Counted from the first letter of the stretch, positions 36,013 to 44,925 are shown. The stretch: 64,000 bases of DNA from Ornithinibacter aureus (GCF_009858245.1 NZ_VMSB01000001.1:2609623-2673622), one strand, 5' to 3'. A program made the numbers and translations. The notes: generated by a model from the sequence alone, not told the origin.

Positions 36013-36099
36013 AGGCGGAGGGATTTGAACCCTCGATGGGCTTGAGACCCAAACCGCATTAGCAGTGCGGCGCCATAGACCGGACTAGGCGACGCCTCC
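36007..36099 (-). tRNA. tRNA-Ser(GCT)
   Basis: Class II tRNA on the minus strand: acceptor GGAGGCG/CGCCTCC, discriminator G and encoded CCA, anticodon loop CTGCTAA (anticodon GCT), a long variable arm and T-arm GAGGGTTCAAATCCCTC. Confidence 0.95.
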
Positions 36100-36202
36100 A
36101 ACGTCGCACAGGGTAACTGTCCGGGCACCCGGCGGGCAAAGCGACCCCGTCCTTGTCTCGTTTGGGCCTGCCGTCAGCCGTGGTTGCTGCCAGACTCCAG
36201 CC

Positions 36203-36370
36203 ATGAGCCACACGGGGGATCCAGCAGGACCGACAGCGCCCCCTGCGCTGCAGCAGACCGCGACTGCCGTCCCCCAGCAGGCGCCGCCACCCGCTCCTCA
36301 GCGGGACTCGACGCGCATCATCGCCCTCGTGGCGGTCGTCGTTGCGGGCGAGGAGATGATGATGCCGTGA
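36203..36370 (+). CDS. Short proline-rich protein (possible truncated membrane gene)
   Basis: The 55-residue frame starts at ATG 36203, 6 nt after CAGACT, a possible -10 box. It reads PAGPTAPPALQQTATAV, then QRDSTRIIALVAVVVAG, the beginning of a membrane helix, and stops soon after. The stop overlaps the start of the next gene, whose product has the same layout of proline-rich tail and membrane helix. It may be the stump of a duplicated relative or a small leader protein. Confidence 0.4.
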   Translation: MSHTGDPAGPTAPPALQQTATAVPQQAPPPAPQRDSTRIIALVAVVVAGEEMMMP

Positions 36371-36942
36371 GCAGCCCCGACGGACCCCCCTTGGTCCCGC
36401 CGACCCCTCCCACCCCGACCACCCCTCAGCCGACCCCCGCTCCGACCGTCCCCAGCAGCCATCCGTACGGTGCTCCGGCGTGGAACCAGCCCTCGGCCGC
36501 GTACAGCGGGTGGGCCCAGCCACAGCCCATCGGTGAGCCGGAGGGGCAGGCCGCCCTCCGCAAGGCCCGCACCGCACTCGGCTGGGCGATCGGCGCCGCC
36601 GTCGCCGCAGGCCTGGCCCTGCTGACCGCGTTCGTGGCCGTGATCATCGGCGCAGTGAGCTCCGACCCGTACCTCGACGACAGTGCGTTCTTCGAGTCGC
36701 TGCGGGGCGAGGTCGTCGCGTTGCCCGAGGGTTCGGCCCTCAGCGGCGACCGTCTCGAGGCAGCCCTGGGCAACGTCCTGCTCGACTACTACGACGAGGT
36801 CGACGGGCTCACGTGCCCGGACACGGCATCCGTGCGCGCCTCGACGGCGATCGTCTGCACGGCCGAGATCGACACCTACCCGTGGACCGGGGTCGTCTTC
36901 TTCGAGGATGCCGAGGGCAGCTTCGTCGTCCTCGAGCTCTGA
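36367..36942 (+). CDS. Membrane-anchored protein with DUF4333-like domain
   Basis: The 191-residue protein has a proline-rich cytoplasmic N-terminus (PTPPTPTTPQPTPAP), one membrane helix (IGAAVAAGLALLTAFVAVIIGAV-like, about residues 75-97) and an outer domain with LTCPDTASVRASTAIVCTAEID. The paired Cys pattern resembles DUF4333, common in actinobacterial surface proteins. Function is unknown. GTG 36367 overlaps the previous stop by 4 nt. Confidence 0.65.
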   Translation: MSSPDGPPLVPPTPPTPTTPQPTPAPTVPSSHPYGAPAWNQPSAAYSGWAQPQPIGEPEGQAALRKARTALGWAIGAAVAAGLALLTAFVAVIIGAVSSDPYLDDSAFFESLRGEVVALPEGSALSGDRLEAALGNVLLDYYDEVDGLTCPDTASVRASTAIVCTAEIDTYPWTGVVFFEDAEGSFVVLEL

Positions 36943-36979
36943 GTGCGCCTCGCGGACCCCGGTTTGCCAAGATGGCATC

Positions 36980-37471
36980 GTGCCCCTGACGATTCGCCCC
37001 GCCCACGCCGATGAGTTGGATGCCGTGGGGCGCCTCACCGTCGACGCCTACGTCTCCGGGGGCGTCATCGACCCGGGCTCCCCGTACCTGTCGTTTCTCT
37101 CGGATGCCGTCGCGCGCGCCCGGGGTGCCCAACTGTGGGTGGCGCTCGACGAGCGGGGTGTCGTCGGCACGGTGACCTTCGTCGAACCGGGGTCGCCGAT
37201 GGCCGAGGTCGCGCGCCCCGGTGAGGCGGAGATCCGCACGCTGGCAGTCGACCCGGCATCCGCGGGTCGTGGCATCGGCGAGGCGCTGACGCGCCGCATG
37301 CTCGACCTGGCGGTCGAGCGGGGGTTCGATGCGGTGGTGCTGTGCTCGTCGACGACGATGCGCGCCGCGCACCGGCTCTACGAGCGGCTCGGATTCGTGC
37401 GCTGCCCTGAGCGTGACTGGTCGCCACGCGAGGACGTCGACCTCATCGCGTACTCGCTGCGCCTGACCTGA
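36980..37471 (+). CDS. GNAT-family N-acetyltransferase
   Basis: The 163-residue protein covers one GNAT fold. The acetyl-CoA loop is DPASAGRGIGEALTRRML, and the conserved end is AAHRLYERLGFVRCPERD. The acceptor substrate is unknown. GTG 36980 lacks a good ribosome site. The gene runs toward the sensor kinase gene, and a very long palindrome fills the gap. Confidence 0.9.
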   Translation: MPLTIRPAHADELDAVGRLTVDAYVSGGVIDPGSPYLSFLSDAVARARGAQLWVALDERGVVGTVTFVEPGSPMAEVARPGEAEIRTLAVDPASAGRGIGEALTRRMLDLAVERGFDAVVLCSSTTMRAAHRLYERLGFVRCPERDWSPREDVDLIAYSLRLT

Positions 37472-37480
37472 CCTGACAGC

Positions 37481-37534
37481 GCGACTTCTTGCACTCCAGC
37501 CACGCCCTGAGGTGGCTGGGGTGCAAGAAGTCGC
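37481..37534. terminator. 23-bp intergenic hairpin
   Basis: Arms 37481-37503 and 37512-37534 pair over 23 bp with one T-G position; the outer bases are GCGACTTCTTGCAC. It fills the gap between two convergent genes and should stop transcription both ways. Confidence 0.7.
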
Positions 37535-37548
37535 GGTCTTGTCGCCGC

Positions 37549-39018
37549 TCACTCTGCGGGGAGCAGCACCGAGAACGTCGTGTCGCCCGGCCGGCTCGAC
37601 ATCTCGACGCGCCCACCGTGGGCCTGGCCGACGGCTGCGACGATGCTGAGGCCCAGACCGGTCGAGCCACCGTTGCGAGTACGGGCGTCGTCGCCGCGGG
37701 TGAAGCGCTCGAACACGGTGGCCTGCACCGCGTCAGGCACGCCGGGGCCGTCGTCGTTCACCGAGATCCGCACGAGCGAACCCTCGGGGCGCACCCGTGT
37801 GATCACGCGAGTCCCCGCCGGGGTGTGGGTGCGGGCGTTGGCGAGCAGGTTGGCGAGGATCTGGTGCAGCCGGGCCTGGTCACCGGGCACCTCGACCGGT
37901 TCCTCCGGCAGGTCGAGTTCCCACACGTGGTCGGGGGAGGCGGCGTGCGCGTCACTGACCGCGTTGACGGCGAGCAGCGACAGGTCGACGGGTTCGCGCT
38001 CGAGCGGCCGCCCGGCATCCAGGCGGGCGAGTAGCAGCAGGTCCTCGACGAGCACCTGCATCCGCAGCGCCTCCGACTCCACCCGCCCGATGGCGTGGGT
38101 GACGGTCGGCGGCACCGGCTCGCTCTCGCGGCGGGTCAGCTCGGCGTAGCCACGGATGGAGGCCAGCGGCGTGCGCAGCTCGTGGCTCGCGTCGGCGACG
38201 AACTGCCGCACCTGGGTCTCGCTCTCCTGGCGGGCGTGCAGGGCCGACTCGACGTTGTCGAGCATGGTGTTCAGTGCCAGGCCGACCTGGCCGACCTCGG
38301 TGTTCGGGTCGGCGTCGTCGGCGGGCACCCGCTCGGCGAGGGCCACCTGGCCCGAGTCGAGCTTCAGGTCGGAGACCCGGCGCGCGGTGGCGGCCACCCG
38401 GTCGAGCGGAGCCAGGCTGCGCCGGATCAGCACGGTGCCGCCGACGCCCACGGCGACGAGCCCGAGCATCGTCCCGCCCGCCACGAGGGCGAGCAGCTTG
38501 GCCAACAGCTCGTCGACCGGGTGCGTCGACACCCCGACGATGAGGCGGCTCCCGCCGGGCAGGGTGTCGGCCTTGAGCAGGTACGTGCCGACGTCCCCGC
38601 CGATCTCGACCCGGCGCGGCTGCGTGCCGACGTCCGCCCGCGCGATGCGGCGCACCTGCCTGGCGTCGAGCACGTCGTCCTCGCGGTCCTCGTTCACCAC
38701 GGCATTGATGGCCACCCCGGATGCCGTCGTCGCGACCGTGCCGTCGGCCTTCAGTCCCAGCACCAGCACGTCCCCGCCGCCGGGGGCCCCCGGCCTGTCG
38801 CCGCGCCCCCGTGGGGGGAGGGTGCGGCCGTCGCGGTCGCGGTCGACGTCGACACGGGAGAGGACGGTCGACAGGTCGGAGACCAGGCCCCGCTCGAGGT
38901 AGCGCTGGGTCTCGAGCAGGGTGAGCGCGCCGGTCGCGAGCATGATGACGGAGAACAGCGCCAGCATCGAGGCGAGCAGCTTGGACCGCAGCGTCCAGCG
39001 CGAGGGAGGGGACGGCAT
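37549..39018 (-). CDS. Sensor histidine kinase
   Basis: The 489-residue membrane kinase has two helices (about 10-35 and 170-195) around an extracytoplasmic sensor domain rich in Asp/Arg. A HAMP linker, the H-box DASHELRTPLASIRG, the N-box LANLLANARTHTP and the ATP-lid motifs NDDGPGVP and GGSTGLGLSIV follow. It phosphorylates the response regulator encoded 17 bp upstream. ATG 39018 is chosen because it gives a normal short N-terminus; the longer open frame overlaps the regulator gene. Confidence 0.93.
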   Translation of the reverse strand: MPSPPSRWTLRSKLLASMLALFSVIMLATGALTLLETQRYLERGLVSDLSTVLSRVDVDRDRDGRTLPPRGRGDRPGAPGGGDVLVLGLKADGTVATTASGVAINAVVNEDREDDVLDARQVRRIARADVGTQPRRVEIGGDVGTYLLKADTLPGGSRLIVGVSTHPVDELLAKLLALVAGGTMLGLVAVGVGGTVLIRRSLAPLDRVAATARRVSDLKLDSGQVALAERVPADDADPNTEVGQVGLALNTMLDNVESALHARQESETQVRQFVADASHELRTPLASIRGYAELTRRESEPVPPTVTHAIGRVESEALRMQVLVEDLLLLARLDAGRPLEREPVDLSLLAVNAVSDAHAASPDHVWELDLPEEPVEVPGDQARLHQILANLLANARTHTPAGTRVITRVRPEGSLVRISVNDDGPGVPDAVQATVFERFTRGDDARTRNGGSTGLGLSIVAAVGQAHGGRVEMSSRPGDTTFSVLLPAE

Positions 39019-39035
39019 CCGATCAGCCTGCCGGA

Positions 39036-39770
39036 TCAGTCGGCGGGCTTGAGCACGTAGCCCACGCCGCGCATCGTGTGGATCATCGGGTCGCGCCCGG
39101 CGTCGATCTTCTTGCGCAGGTAGGAGATGTAGAGCTCGACGACGTTGGCCTGGCCGCCGAAGTCGTAGTTCCACACCCGGTCGAGGATCTGCGCCTTCGA
39201 AAGCACCCGCTTGGGGTTGCGCATGAGGTAGCGCAGCAGCTCGAACTCCGTTGCGGTGAGGTGGATCTCGTCACCTGCGCGGGTGACCTCGTGGCTGTCC
39301 TCGTCCATGGTGAGGTCCCCGACGACGAGCAGCGAGCTGCCCTCGTCGGTGGCGACGGTGGTGCGCCGCATGAGGGCGCGCAACCTCGCGACGACCTCCT
39401 CGAGGCTGAACGGCTTGGTCACGTAGTCATCGCCGCCGGCGGTGAGGCCGGCGACCCGGTCTTCCACGGCATCCTTCGCGGTGAGGAACAGCACGGGCAC
39501 GTTGGGGTCGTCCCCGCGCATGCGACGCAGCACCTCGAGGCCGTCGAAGTCGGGCAGCATCATGTCGAGCACGACGGCGTCGGGGCCGAACTCCTTGGCC
39601 GCGCGAACCGCCGCGAGCCCGCTGGCCGCGGTGCGCACCTCCCAGCCCTCGTACCGCAGTGCCATCGAGAGCAGCTCGGTGAGGTTGGGCTCGTCGTCCA
39701 CCACGAGCACCCGCACGGGCGAGCCGTCAGGGCGGAGCAGGGCGGGGGCACTCACGGGGCGGGTCGTCAT
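39036..39770 (-). CDS. OmpR-family response regulator
   Basis: The 244-residue protein has a receiver domain with VVDDEP, the phosphorylated Asp in VVLDMMLPDFDG and KPFSLEEV, and a winged-helix output domain with VELYISYLRKKID and RGVGYVL. With the kinase gene downstream it forms a two-component system. It is close in layout to mycobacterial TrcR/TcrX-type regulators, but I cannot assign one. ATG 39770 precedes the usual N-terminus. A divergent gene at 39960 is a likely target. Confidence 0.93.
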   Translation of the reverse strand: MTTRPVSAPALLRPDGSPVRVLVVDDEPNLTELLSMALRYEGWEVRTAASGLAAVRAAKEFGPDAVVLDMMLPDFDGLEVLRRMRGDDPNVPVLFLTAKDAVEDRVAGLTAGGDDYVTKPFSLEEVVARLRALMRRTTVATDEGSSLLVVGDLTMDEDSHEVTRAGDEIHLTATEFELLRYLMRNPKRVLSKAQILDRVWNYDFGGQANVVELYISYLRKKIDAGRDPMIHTMRGVGYVLKPAD

Positions 39771-39959
39771 GGGCCACAGTCTGGTCGTGGGCGCTGAGGT
39801 GGGTCCATGGTTTTGCTGTGTGCTTCCTGTGTGTCGCACCGGGTGGTGTTCGGCCCCTGGATGCTTGCCAGCGCACCGATGGCGGGGGCACAGGTGCTGC
39901 ACAGGCGCCGTCGTCACAGTCGAGGCAGGTAGTCACCACCTCCACCGAAAGGCGCCACC

Positions 39960-40544
39960 ATGGCCAAGCGACCCGAAGACCACACCGACCAGCCCGAGAA
40001 CACCGGCCAGTCCGAGCTGCCCGACCGGACCGAGCTGATCCCGCAGGCCTCGGACGACACCGAGCGCTTCGAGAGCGTCGACACCACGCGGATGCCGTCC
40101 GCGGCCGAGGTGCCCGCCGCACCTCCCGCGGTGCATACGCCGGCCTGGGCCGCCGCTGTCACCCCCGCGGCTGCGGCTGCGGCTCCGGCCAAGACCAAGG
40201 GCAAGGGTGCGTGGTGGACGGGGCGTCTTGCCCTGGCTGGTGGCGCGCTCGCCGCAGGGCTGCTGCTCGGCGGTGTCGTCGGGGCGACGGCCGCAACGGT
40301 GGCCGGCCACGACGATCGGGGCAGCCAGATCAGCGAAGGTGGTGGCGCCGGGTTCGAGGGCCGCGGTGAGGGCCGAGGCGGGCTCGGCCACGGGCCGCGA
40401 GGCATGCAGGGGGACGTTCCCGACGGCAGCGAGGGACAGGGGCAGCTCCCCGGGGGCGGCCAAGGTCAGGATGAGGGCCAGCTTCCAGGTGGCGGCACCT
40501 CGACCGACCCGGGCGACGCCAACGGTACGAGCCAGACCACCTGA
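39960..40544 (+). CDS. Membrane protein with Gly/Gln-rich tail
   Basis: The 194-residue protein has an acidic N-terminus (DHTDQPENTGQSELPD), one membrane helix (LALAGGALAAGLLLGGVVGATAA-like, about 90-113) and an outer tail made of Gly, Gln, Asp and Pro (GQLPGGGQGQDEGQLPGGG). No family is recognised. AGGCGCCACC lies before ATG 39960. It is divergent from the response regulator, so it may report on or be controlled by that system. Confidence 0.6.
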   Translation: MAKRPEDHTDQPENTGQSELPDRTELIPQASDDTERFESVDTTRMPSAAEVPAAPPAVHTPAWAAAVTPAAAAAAPAKTKGKGAWWTGRLALAGGALAAGLLLGGVVGATAATVAGHDDRGSQISEGGGAGFEGRGEGRGGLGHGPRGMQGDVPDGSEGQGQLPGGGQGQDEGQLPGGGTSTDPGDANGTSQTT

Positions 40545-40583
40545 GTACCGCCAGCCAGCCCACCTGAACGACTAGGTCGGCGG

Positions 40584-40643
40584 TCGAGAGTAGGCGAATC
40601 GCCGTCAGAGCAGAGCACTGCACGGCGATTCGCCTACTCTCGA
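40584..40643. repeat. 22-bp perfect intergenic palindrome
   Basis: Arms 40584-40605 and 40622-40643 are exactly complementary over 22 bp; the outer bases are TCGAGAGTAGGCG. The 16-nt loop contains GAGCAGAGCAC. It lies between convergent genes, in front of an ordinary terminator. Confidence 0.65.
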
Positions 40644-40691
40644 CGAGCGCGGTGGCGGCCACACGGCATCCGGAACCGCCCCGCACACCCA

Positions 40692-40725
40692 AAGGGCCCC
40701 ACCGACACCAGTCGGCGGGGCCCTT
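40692..40725. terminator. Terminator between convergent genes
   Basis: AAGGGCCCCACCGAC pairs with GTCGGCGGGGCCCTT around ACCA. It lies 24 bp beyond the pckG stop and can end transcripts from both sides. Confidence 0.75.
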
Positions 40726-40748
40726 CGTGGTCCGGCGGGGACCGTCTG

Positions 40749-42578
40749 TCAGGCGCTCTCGAGGCGCGCCTTGAGCGTGGCCAGCTCGTCAGCGAGCTGG
40801 GTGGGGAGGGTGTCGCCGAACTTGGCGAACCACTCCTCGATGAGCGGAAGCTCCTTCTCGCGCCACTCCTCGACGTTGACGGCGAGGGCCTTGGCGACCT
40901 GCTCCTCGCTCATGTCCAGGCCCGTGGTGTCGATCGAGCCGGGGGTGGGCACGAGGCCGACCGGGGTCTCGACGGCCTCCGCGGAACCGTCGAGGCGCTC
41001 GACGATCCACTTGAGCACGCGGGCGTTGTCGCCGAAGCCGGGCCACAGGAAGGAGCCGTCCTCGTCGTCGCGGCGGAACCAGTTGACCTGGTAGATCTTC
41101 GGCAGCTTCGACTCGTCGGCCTGCTTGCCGATCTCGAGCCAGTGGTTGACGTAGTCGCCGGCGTTGTAGCCGATGAAGGGCAGCATGGCCATCGGGTCGC
41201 GGCGCACGACGCCGACGGCGCCGGTCGCGGCAGCGGTGGTCTCGGACGACAGCGTCGCGCCGATGAACACGCCGTGGGCCCAGTCACGCGATTCGTAGAC
41301 CAGCGGCACGGTCGTCTTGCGGCGGCCACCGAACAGGATGGCGTCGATCGGCACACCGTTGGGCTCGTCGTACTCGTCGGCCATCATCGGGCACTGCTTC
41401 GCGGGGGTGCAGAATCGGCTGTTCGGGTGGCTGGAGGGAACGCCGGACTCGGGGGTCCAGTCGTTGCCCTTCCAGTCGGTGAGGTGCGCTGGCTTCTCGG
41501 GGGTCATGTCCTCCCACCACACGTCGCCGTCGTCGGTGAGGGCGACGTTGGTGAAGATCGAGTTGCCCTTCTCCACGGTGCGCATCGCGTTGGGGTTGGT
41601 GTGCTCGCCGGTGCCGGGTGCGACGCCGAACAGGCCGAACTCGGGGTTGACGGCGTAGAGCCGGCCGTCGGGGCCGAAGCGCATCCAGGCGATGTCGTCG
41701 CCGACCATCTCGGCGGTCCAGCCCTCGAGGGTGGGGTCGATCATGGCGAGGTTGGTCTTGCCGCACGCGCTCGGGAAGGCACCGGCGATGTAGTGCTTGG
41801 AGCCGGTGGGGGAGACGAGCTTGAGGATGAGCATGTGCTCGGCCATCCAGCCGTCGTCGCGGGCCATGGCCGAGGCGATGCGCAGGGCGTAGCACTTCTT
41901 GCCGAGCAGGGCGTTTCCGCCGTAGCCCGAGCCGTAGGACCAGATCTCGCGGGTCTCGGGGAAGTGCGCGATGTACTTGGTGTCGCTGCACGGCCACGCG
42001 ACGTCGCTGACGCCCTCGGTGAGCGGGAAGCCGACCGAGTGCAGGCCCTTGACCACAGAGGCGTCGGGGTTGGCCTCGATGGCCGCGAGCACGTTGGCGC
42101 CGATGCGGGCCATGATCTTCATCGACACGACGACGTAGGCGGAGTCGGTGATCTCGACGCCGAACATCGGCACGTCGGCCTCGATGTGACCCATGACGAA
42201 CGGGATCACGTACATCGTGCGACCGGTCATGCACCCCTGGTAGAGGTCGGTCATGATCGACTTCATGTCGGCGGGGGACTTCCAGTTGTTCGTGAAGCCC
42301 GCGTCACGCTCGTCCTCGGAGCAGATGAAGGTGCGGTCCTCGACGCGCGCCACGTCGGACGGGTCGGATGCCGCGTGGAAGCTGTTGGGCTTCTTGTCGG
42401 GGTTCAGTCGGGTGAAGGTGCCGGACTCCACGAGCAGGGTCGTCAGGGCGTCCCACTCCCCGTCGGATCCGTCGACCCAGTGGATCGAGTCCGGGGTCGT
42501 GAGCGCAGCGACCTCGTCGACCCAGGCTTGGAGGCCTGCGTGACTGGTCCCTGTCGTGTGCTCTGCCTGCGTGGTCAT
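40749..42578 (-). CDS. pckG: Phosphoenolpyruvate carboxykinase (GTP)
   Basis: The 609-residue protein is a full GTP-dependent [17 protein letters not shown] is the kinase loop, [12 protein letters not shown] the mobile-lid region with the reactive Cys, and [12 protein letters not shown] the PEP-binding segment. It converts oxaloacetate to PEP at the entry to gluconeogenesis. ATG 42578 has GGAAGGA 8 nt upstream. A second, unrelated PEPCK type may be encoded at 56033-59494. Confidence 0.97.
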   Translation of the reverse strand: MTTQAEHTTGTSHAGLQAWVDEVAALTTPDSIHWVDGSDGEWDALTTLLVESGTFTRLNPDKKPNSFHAASDPSDVARVEDRTFICSEDERDAGFTNNWKSPADMKSIMTDLYQGCMTGRTMYVIPFVMGHIEADVPMFGVEITDSAYVVVSMKIMARIGANVLAAIEANPDASVVKGLHSVGFPLTEGVSDVAWPCSDTKYIAHFPETREIWSYGSGYGGNALLGKKCYALRIASAMARDDGWMAEHMLILKLVSPTGSKHYIAGAFPSACGKTNLAMIDPTLEGWTAEMVGDDIAWMRFGPDGRLYAVNPEFGLFGVAPGTGEHTNPNAMRTVEKGNSIFTNVALTDDGDVWWEDMTPEKPAHLTDWKGNDWTPESGVPSSHPNSRFCTPAKQCPMMADEYDEPNGVPIDAILFGGRRKTTVPLVYESRDWAHGVFIGATLSSETTAAATGAVGVVRRDPMAMLPFIGYNAGDYVNHWLEIGKQADESKLPKIYQVNWFRRDDEDGSFLWPGFGDNARVLKWIVERLDGSAEAVETPVGLVPTPGSIDTTGLDMSEEQVAKALAVNVEEWREKELPLIEEWFAKFGDTLPTQLADELATLKARLESA

Positions 42579-42701
42579 GGTGGTCCTTCCGCCGGTCCTG
42601 CTCACTGGTGGCCACCCCGCTGCGCGAACCCGCGAGCCCGCCTGACGCGGTGGCTCGGCGCCCGCCGCTGGGAGCCTGTTCCTCCACCGTAGGCCGGGGT
42701 A

Positions 42702-42782
42702 CTTGCAGGTAACCACCGCGGAAGCGCTTGCACCTTATGAGGCTCCTCACAAGCGATGGAGGCCACTGAAAACTCTTGCAAG
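42702..42782 (-). promoter_or_regulatory. Repeated CTTGCA motifs upstream of pckG
   Basis: CTTGCA occurs at 42702, 42727 and 42775, the last within the palindrome CTTGCAAG, and CACTGAAA occurs twice beside it. RamB, the acetate-response repressor that controls pck in corynebacteria, binds TTTGCAAA-like sites, so these could be related operators. No gene is seen in 42579-42950. Confidence 0.3.
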
Positions 42783-42836
42783 GGCACTGAAAGAGCAGGT
42801 CAACGCCGTCGTTCGGGCGCTGGGAGTGCCAGGCGG

Positions 42837-42865
42837 GGGCGGATGCCGTGGCACGGCATCCGCCC
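42837..42865. repeat. Palindrome of two head-to-head GGATGCCG octamers
   Basis: GGGCGGATGCCGTG (42837-42850) is the exact complement of CACGGCATCCGCCC (42852-42865). It is an intergenic inverted pair of the octamer that recurs through the window and can form a terminator-like hairpin. Confidence 0.7.
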
Positions 42866-42950
42866 GCCCGTCGCCGTCGTTGCCCCTCAATTTCTCGGTG
42901 TGCGGGACGCTCCGGTAGTGTTCTCTCTCGTTGCGTTCCGACGTGACGCT

Positions 42951-43023
42951 GCGCCCGTAGCTCAACGGATAGAGCATCTGACTACGGATCAGAAGGTTAG
43001 GGGTTCGAATCCCTTCGGGCGCG
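42951..43023 (+). tRNA. tRNA-Arg(ACG)
   Basis: Complete cloverleaf: acceptor GCGCCCG/CGGGCGC, D-loop AGCTCAACGGATAGAGC, anticodon stem TCTGA/TCAGA around CTACGGA (anticodon ACG) and T-arm GGGGTTCGAATCCCC-like sequence. CCA is not encoded. Its 3' part is repeated at 47419. Confidence 0.95.
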
Positions 43024-43091
43024 CTCTGTGTTGAGACAGACGACGGGCCCCCGACCAGCGGAAACGCTGCCGGGGGCTTACTCGTGCCCGG
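42982..43091 (+). repeat. Left 110-bp direct repeat of the tRNA-Arg island
   Basis: This segment, from the tRNA anticodon loop through the tRNA terminator, is repeated at 47419-47528 with about five mismatches and no gaps. The pair brackets a 4.3-kb island and looks like attL/attR. Confidence 0.85.
43047..43077 (+). terminator. tRNA-Arg terminator
   Basis: GCCCCCG and CGGGGGC enclose an inner AGCG-GAAA-CGCT tetraloop hairpin. The same structure, with one compensating change, is repeated at the right island end. Confidence 0.75.
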
Positions 43092-43115
43092 CATCCGGAC
43101 GGTCTCCGCGGATGC

Positions 43116-43145
43116 CGTGGGCCCTAAAATGGGCCCCAAAATTCG
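43116..43145 (+). repeat. Inner island direct repeat, left copy
   Basis: A 30-bp sequence ending GGCCCCAAAATTCG matches 47255-47284 at 27 positions. The two copies lie just inside the island ends and may be recombinase arm sites. The rest of 43024-43343 has no gene. Confidence 0.55.
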
Positions 43146-43327
43146 CGCCCGGGTGCTCGGGTCGGGTGGGCTGACACTGGGGTCGTGAGGACAACAATTT
43201 GGGTCGGATGTGGCCACGGGGCGCCCGTTCGGGGCCTTTGGGGGTCATGGACACCACACCGCACCCACAGCCCACCCAGGCCGCGTGACCCAACCTGTCA
43301 CCTATCCGTGCAGCAGTCCCGAACAAC

Positions 43328-43772
43328 GCGGCATGAGCGTGCGCTAGTCGGAGGTCCGGGAGTGTGCGTAGGTGCGTGCGAGAAGCCAGACGGAGCCGAC
43401 CAGGCTCGCCGCGGCAGCCAGGCCAAAGAAGAGGCTTGGAATCACCACCCCTCCGTAGGCATCGGCGCACGTTGGGTGGGGCAACGGCGAGGGTCGCCCA
43501 ATCAGGGCAGGTCCGCAGTCGATGAAGTTGCCGTCTGGCTCCACACCAGTGAGCGGGACGGCGGCGAAGAACCAACTCAGGAGGAGGGCAGTAACCGCAA
43601 GGCTGGCCAGAATGGCCGCAGTGACCACTGGGTGCTTCTTGATGAACGTTGGGCGCTGCGGCGAGGTAGCCGCAGGCCCTGCCTCTACCGCGCTCGTCAT
43701 GGGGAGGACGGTACGGCCTCTCGCCGCCGAAAATCAGCAGTTCCAGATCTGAACGCCCGATCCGCGGCATGA
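43328..43772. repeat. 445-bp duplicated unit, copy 1
   Basis: This block, nearly identical to 44926-45370 (offset 1598 bp), contains one small membrane gene. Copy 1 begins and ends with GCGGCATGAGCGTGCG, suggesting that the short repeat helped duplicate it. Confidence 0.8.
43344..43700 (-). CDS. Small two-helix membrane protein, copy 1
   Basis: The 118-residue protein has a short polar N-terminus, a membrane helix (VVTAAILASLAVTALLLSWFF-like, residues 25-46), an outer loop with two Cys (IDCGPAL, PTCADAYGG) and a second helix (LFFGLAAAASLVGSVWLLA). The family is unknown. The same gene occurs at 44942-45298, differing at one residue (Ser here, Arg there). ATG 43700 is preceded by GAGG-like sequence on the minus strand. 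Confidence 0.65.
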   Translation of the reverse strand: MTSAVEAGPAATSPQRPTFIKKHPVVTAAILASLAVTALLLSWFFAAVPLTGVEPDGNFIDCGPALIGRPSPLPHPTCADAYGGVVIPSLFFGLAAAASLVGSVWLLARTYAHSRTSD

Positions 43773-43833
43773 GCGTGCGGATTCTGGGCACTCCTCGAAG
43801 GAGCGACGTCGCCGCCGCGGTCGTCGGATACTT

Positions 43834-44295
43834 ATGTCCATGCGTTCGCCCGTTTCGTTTGCCCTCGGCTTGGCTCTCGCTGCAGTCGCGGTGACAGCCT
43901 GCAGCAGTGACGAAAACCCAACGCCACACCCTCAAATGACAGCATCCGGTTCGACGGTGCGGCTTGTTGGCGACGCAGATGCAGACCTGCTCCTTTACGT
44001 GAGCAACCAGTCGTTCGAGGACGGCGATGTCCGTCTGAAGCTCACCGTGGATGGCGTCACGGTCGTCGACGGTGAGTTCCACGTGGAAGGGCAGCACAAC
44101 TGGATCCGCTTCCCTCTGGGCCTCCTGCCGGGAAGGCACATCCTCACCGCGGAGTCTGACACCGGGGCCACCTTGACGGAGTCCTTCGAGGTGCCGGGCA
44201 ACGAACCGCGCTACGCCGTCGTCAACTACTGGGCGGAGGACGACGCCCCAGAACTCACGTGGGACTTCCAGCGTGAACCCGTGGGCTTCGCCTGA
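43834..44295 (+). CDS. Lipoprotein of unknown function
   Basis: The 153-residue protein has a lipoprotein signal peptide ending VAVTACSS at about residue 23. The mature part is beta-rich (VRLKLTVDGVTVVDGEFHVE, GRHILTAESDTGATLTESFEV), like a small Ig or carbohydrate-binding fold, and ends in EPVGFA. No family is recognised. A second in-frame ATG lies 6 nt downstream. It belongs to the tRNA-Arg island. Confidence 0.6.
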   Translation: MSMRSPVSFALGLALAAVAVTACSSDENPTPHPQMTASGSTVRLVGDADADLLLYVSNQSFEDGDVRLKLTVDGVTVVDGEFHVEGQHNWIRFPLGLLPGRHILTAESDTGATLTESFEVPGNEPRYAVVNYWAEDDAPELTWDFQREPVGFA

Positions 44296-44394
44296 GCCGC
44301 GAGGGTGTCCGCCCTAGCCCTCCGAACATCGCGGCAGTTGAGTACGTTTCCGCAACGATCGCCGCAGCCCGGCCGAGTGCACGACCCGCCGCCC

Positions 44395-44400
44395 TAGATT
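44395..44400 (+). promoter_or_regulatory. -10 element of the 44408 gene (leaderless)
   Basis: TAGATT ends 7 nt before the GTG at 44408, with no ribosome site between them. Confidence 0.4.
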
Positions 44401-44407
44401 TTCGGTC

Positions 44408-44911
44408 GTGACCCGGCTGCTTGTGACCCTGTGCGCCATCGGCGCGCTGTCGGGGTGCACCGTCCCGGTGGTGGGGTCGGCTGGGATCGGGGTCGACCAG
44501 GAAGGGCGTCCAGTCGGCTACCTGGCGGTCTGCGACGAGCACATCGATGGAGCCACCCTCTACTACGAAGACACGACCGCGACCTCAGCCGAGGACCGCA
44601 GCGTCGACGCCGGCACCTGGACTGCCAACTCACCGATCACGTCGTTCGCCGCATGGTCGCTGAACGGGCCCCACGCTGGCTGGACGGCCGCTCTTGATCT
44701 CGCCGAACTGCAGGCGGACCGCGAATACACGCTGTACGGGTGGACCCACGACAACAGCAGTTCGACGGGGTCGGTGACGGTCAGTGGGACACGCCTGCGC
44801 GAGATGACGCCCGGCCAGGTCCTGTACCTGTCCGGCTACGACGAGAAGGCCGACCAGGACTTGTACACCACGGGGTCGGTCCGCGAATTCCAATCATTCG
44901 CATGCAGCTGA
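44408..44911 (+). CDS. Lipoprotein of unknown function
   Basis: The 167-residue protein has a short lipoprotein signal peptide ending in the lipobox LSGC at residue 17. The mature part contains YLAVCDEHIDGATLYYED and YTLYGWTHDNSSSTGSV, with Tyr/Trp-rich strands and a Cys pair (CDEH and the final FACS). Similar exported proteins are scattered in actinobacteria without an assigned role. GTG 44408 has a -10 box 7 nt upstream. Confidence 0.6.
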   Translation: MTRLLVTLCAIGALSGCTVPVVGSAGIGVDQEGRPVGYLAVCDEHIDGATLYYEDTTATSAEDRSVDAGTWTANSPITSFAAWSLNGPHAGWTAALDLAELQADREYTLYGWTHDNSSSTGSVTVSGTRLREMTPGQVLYLSGYDEKADQDLYTTGSVREFQSFACS

Positions 44912-44925
44912 TGAGTTACCGCAAG

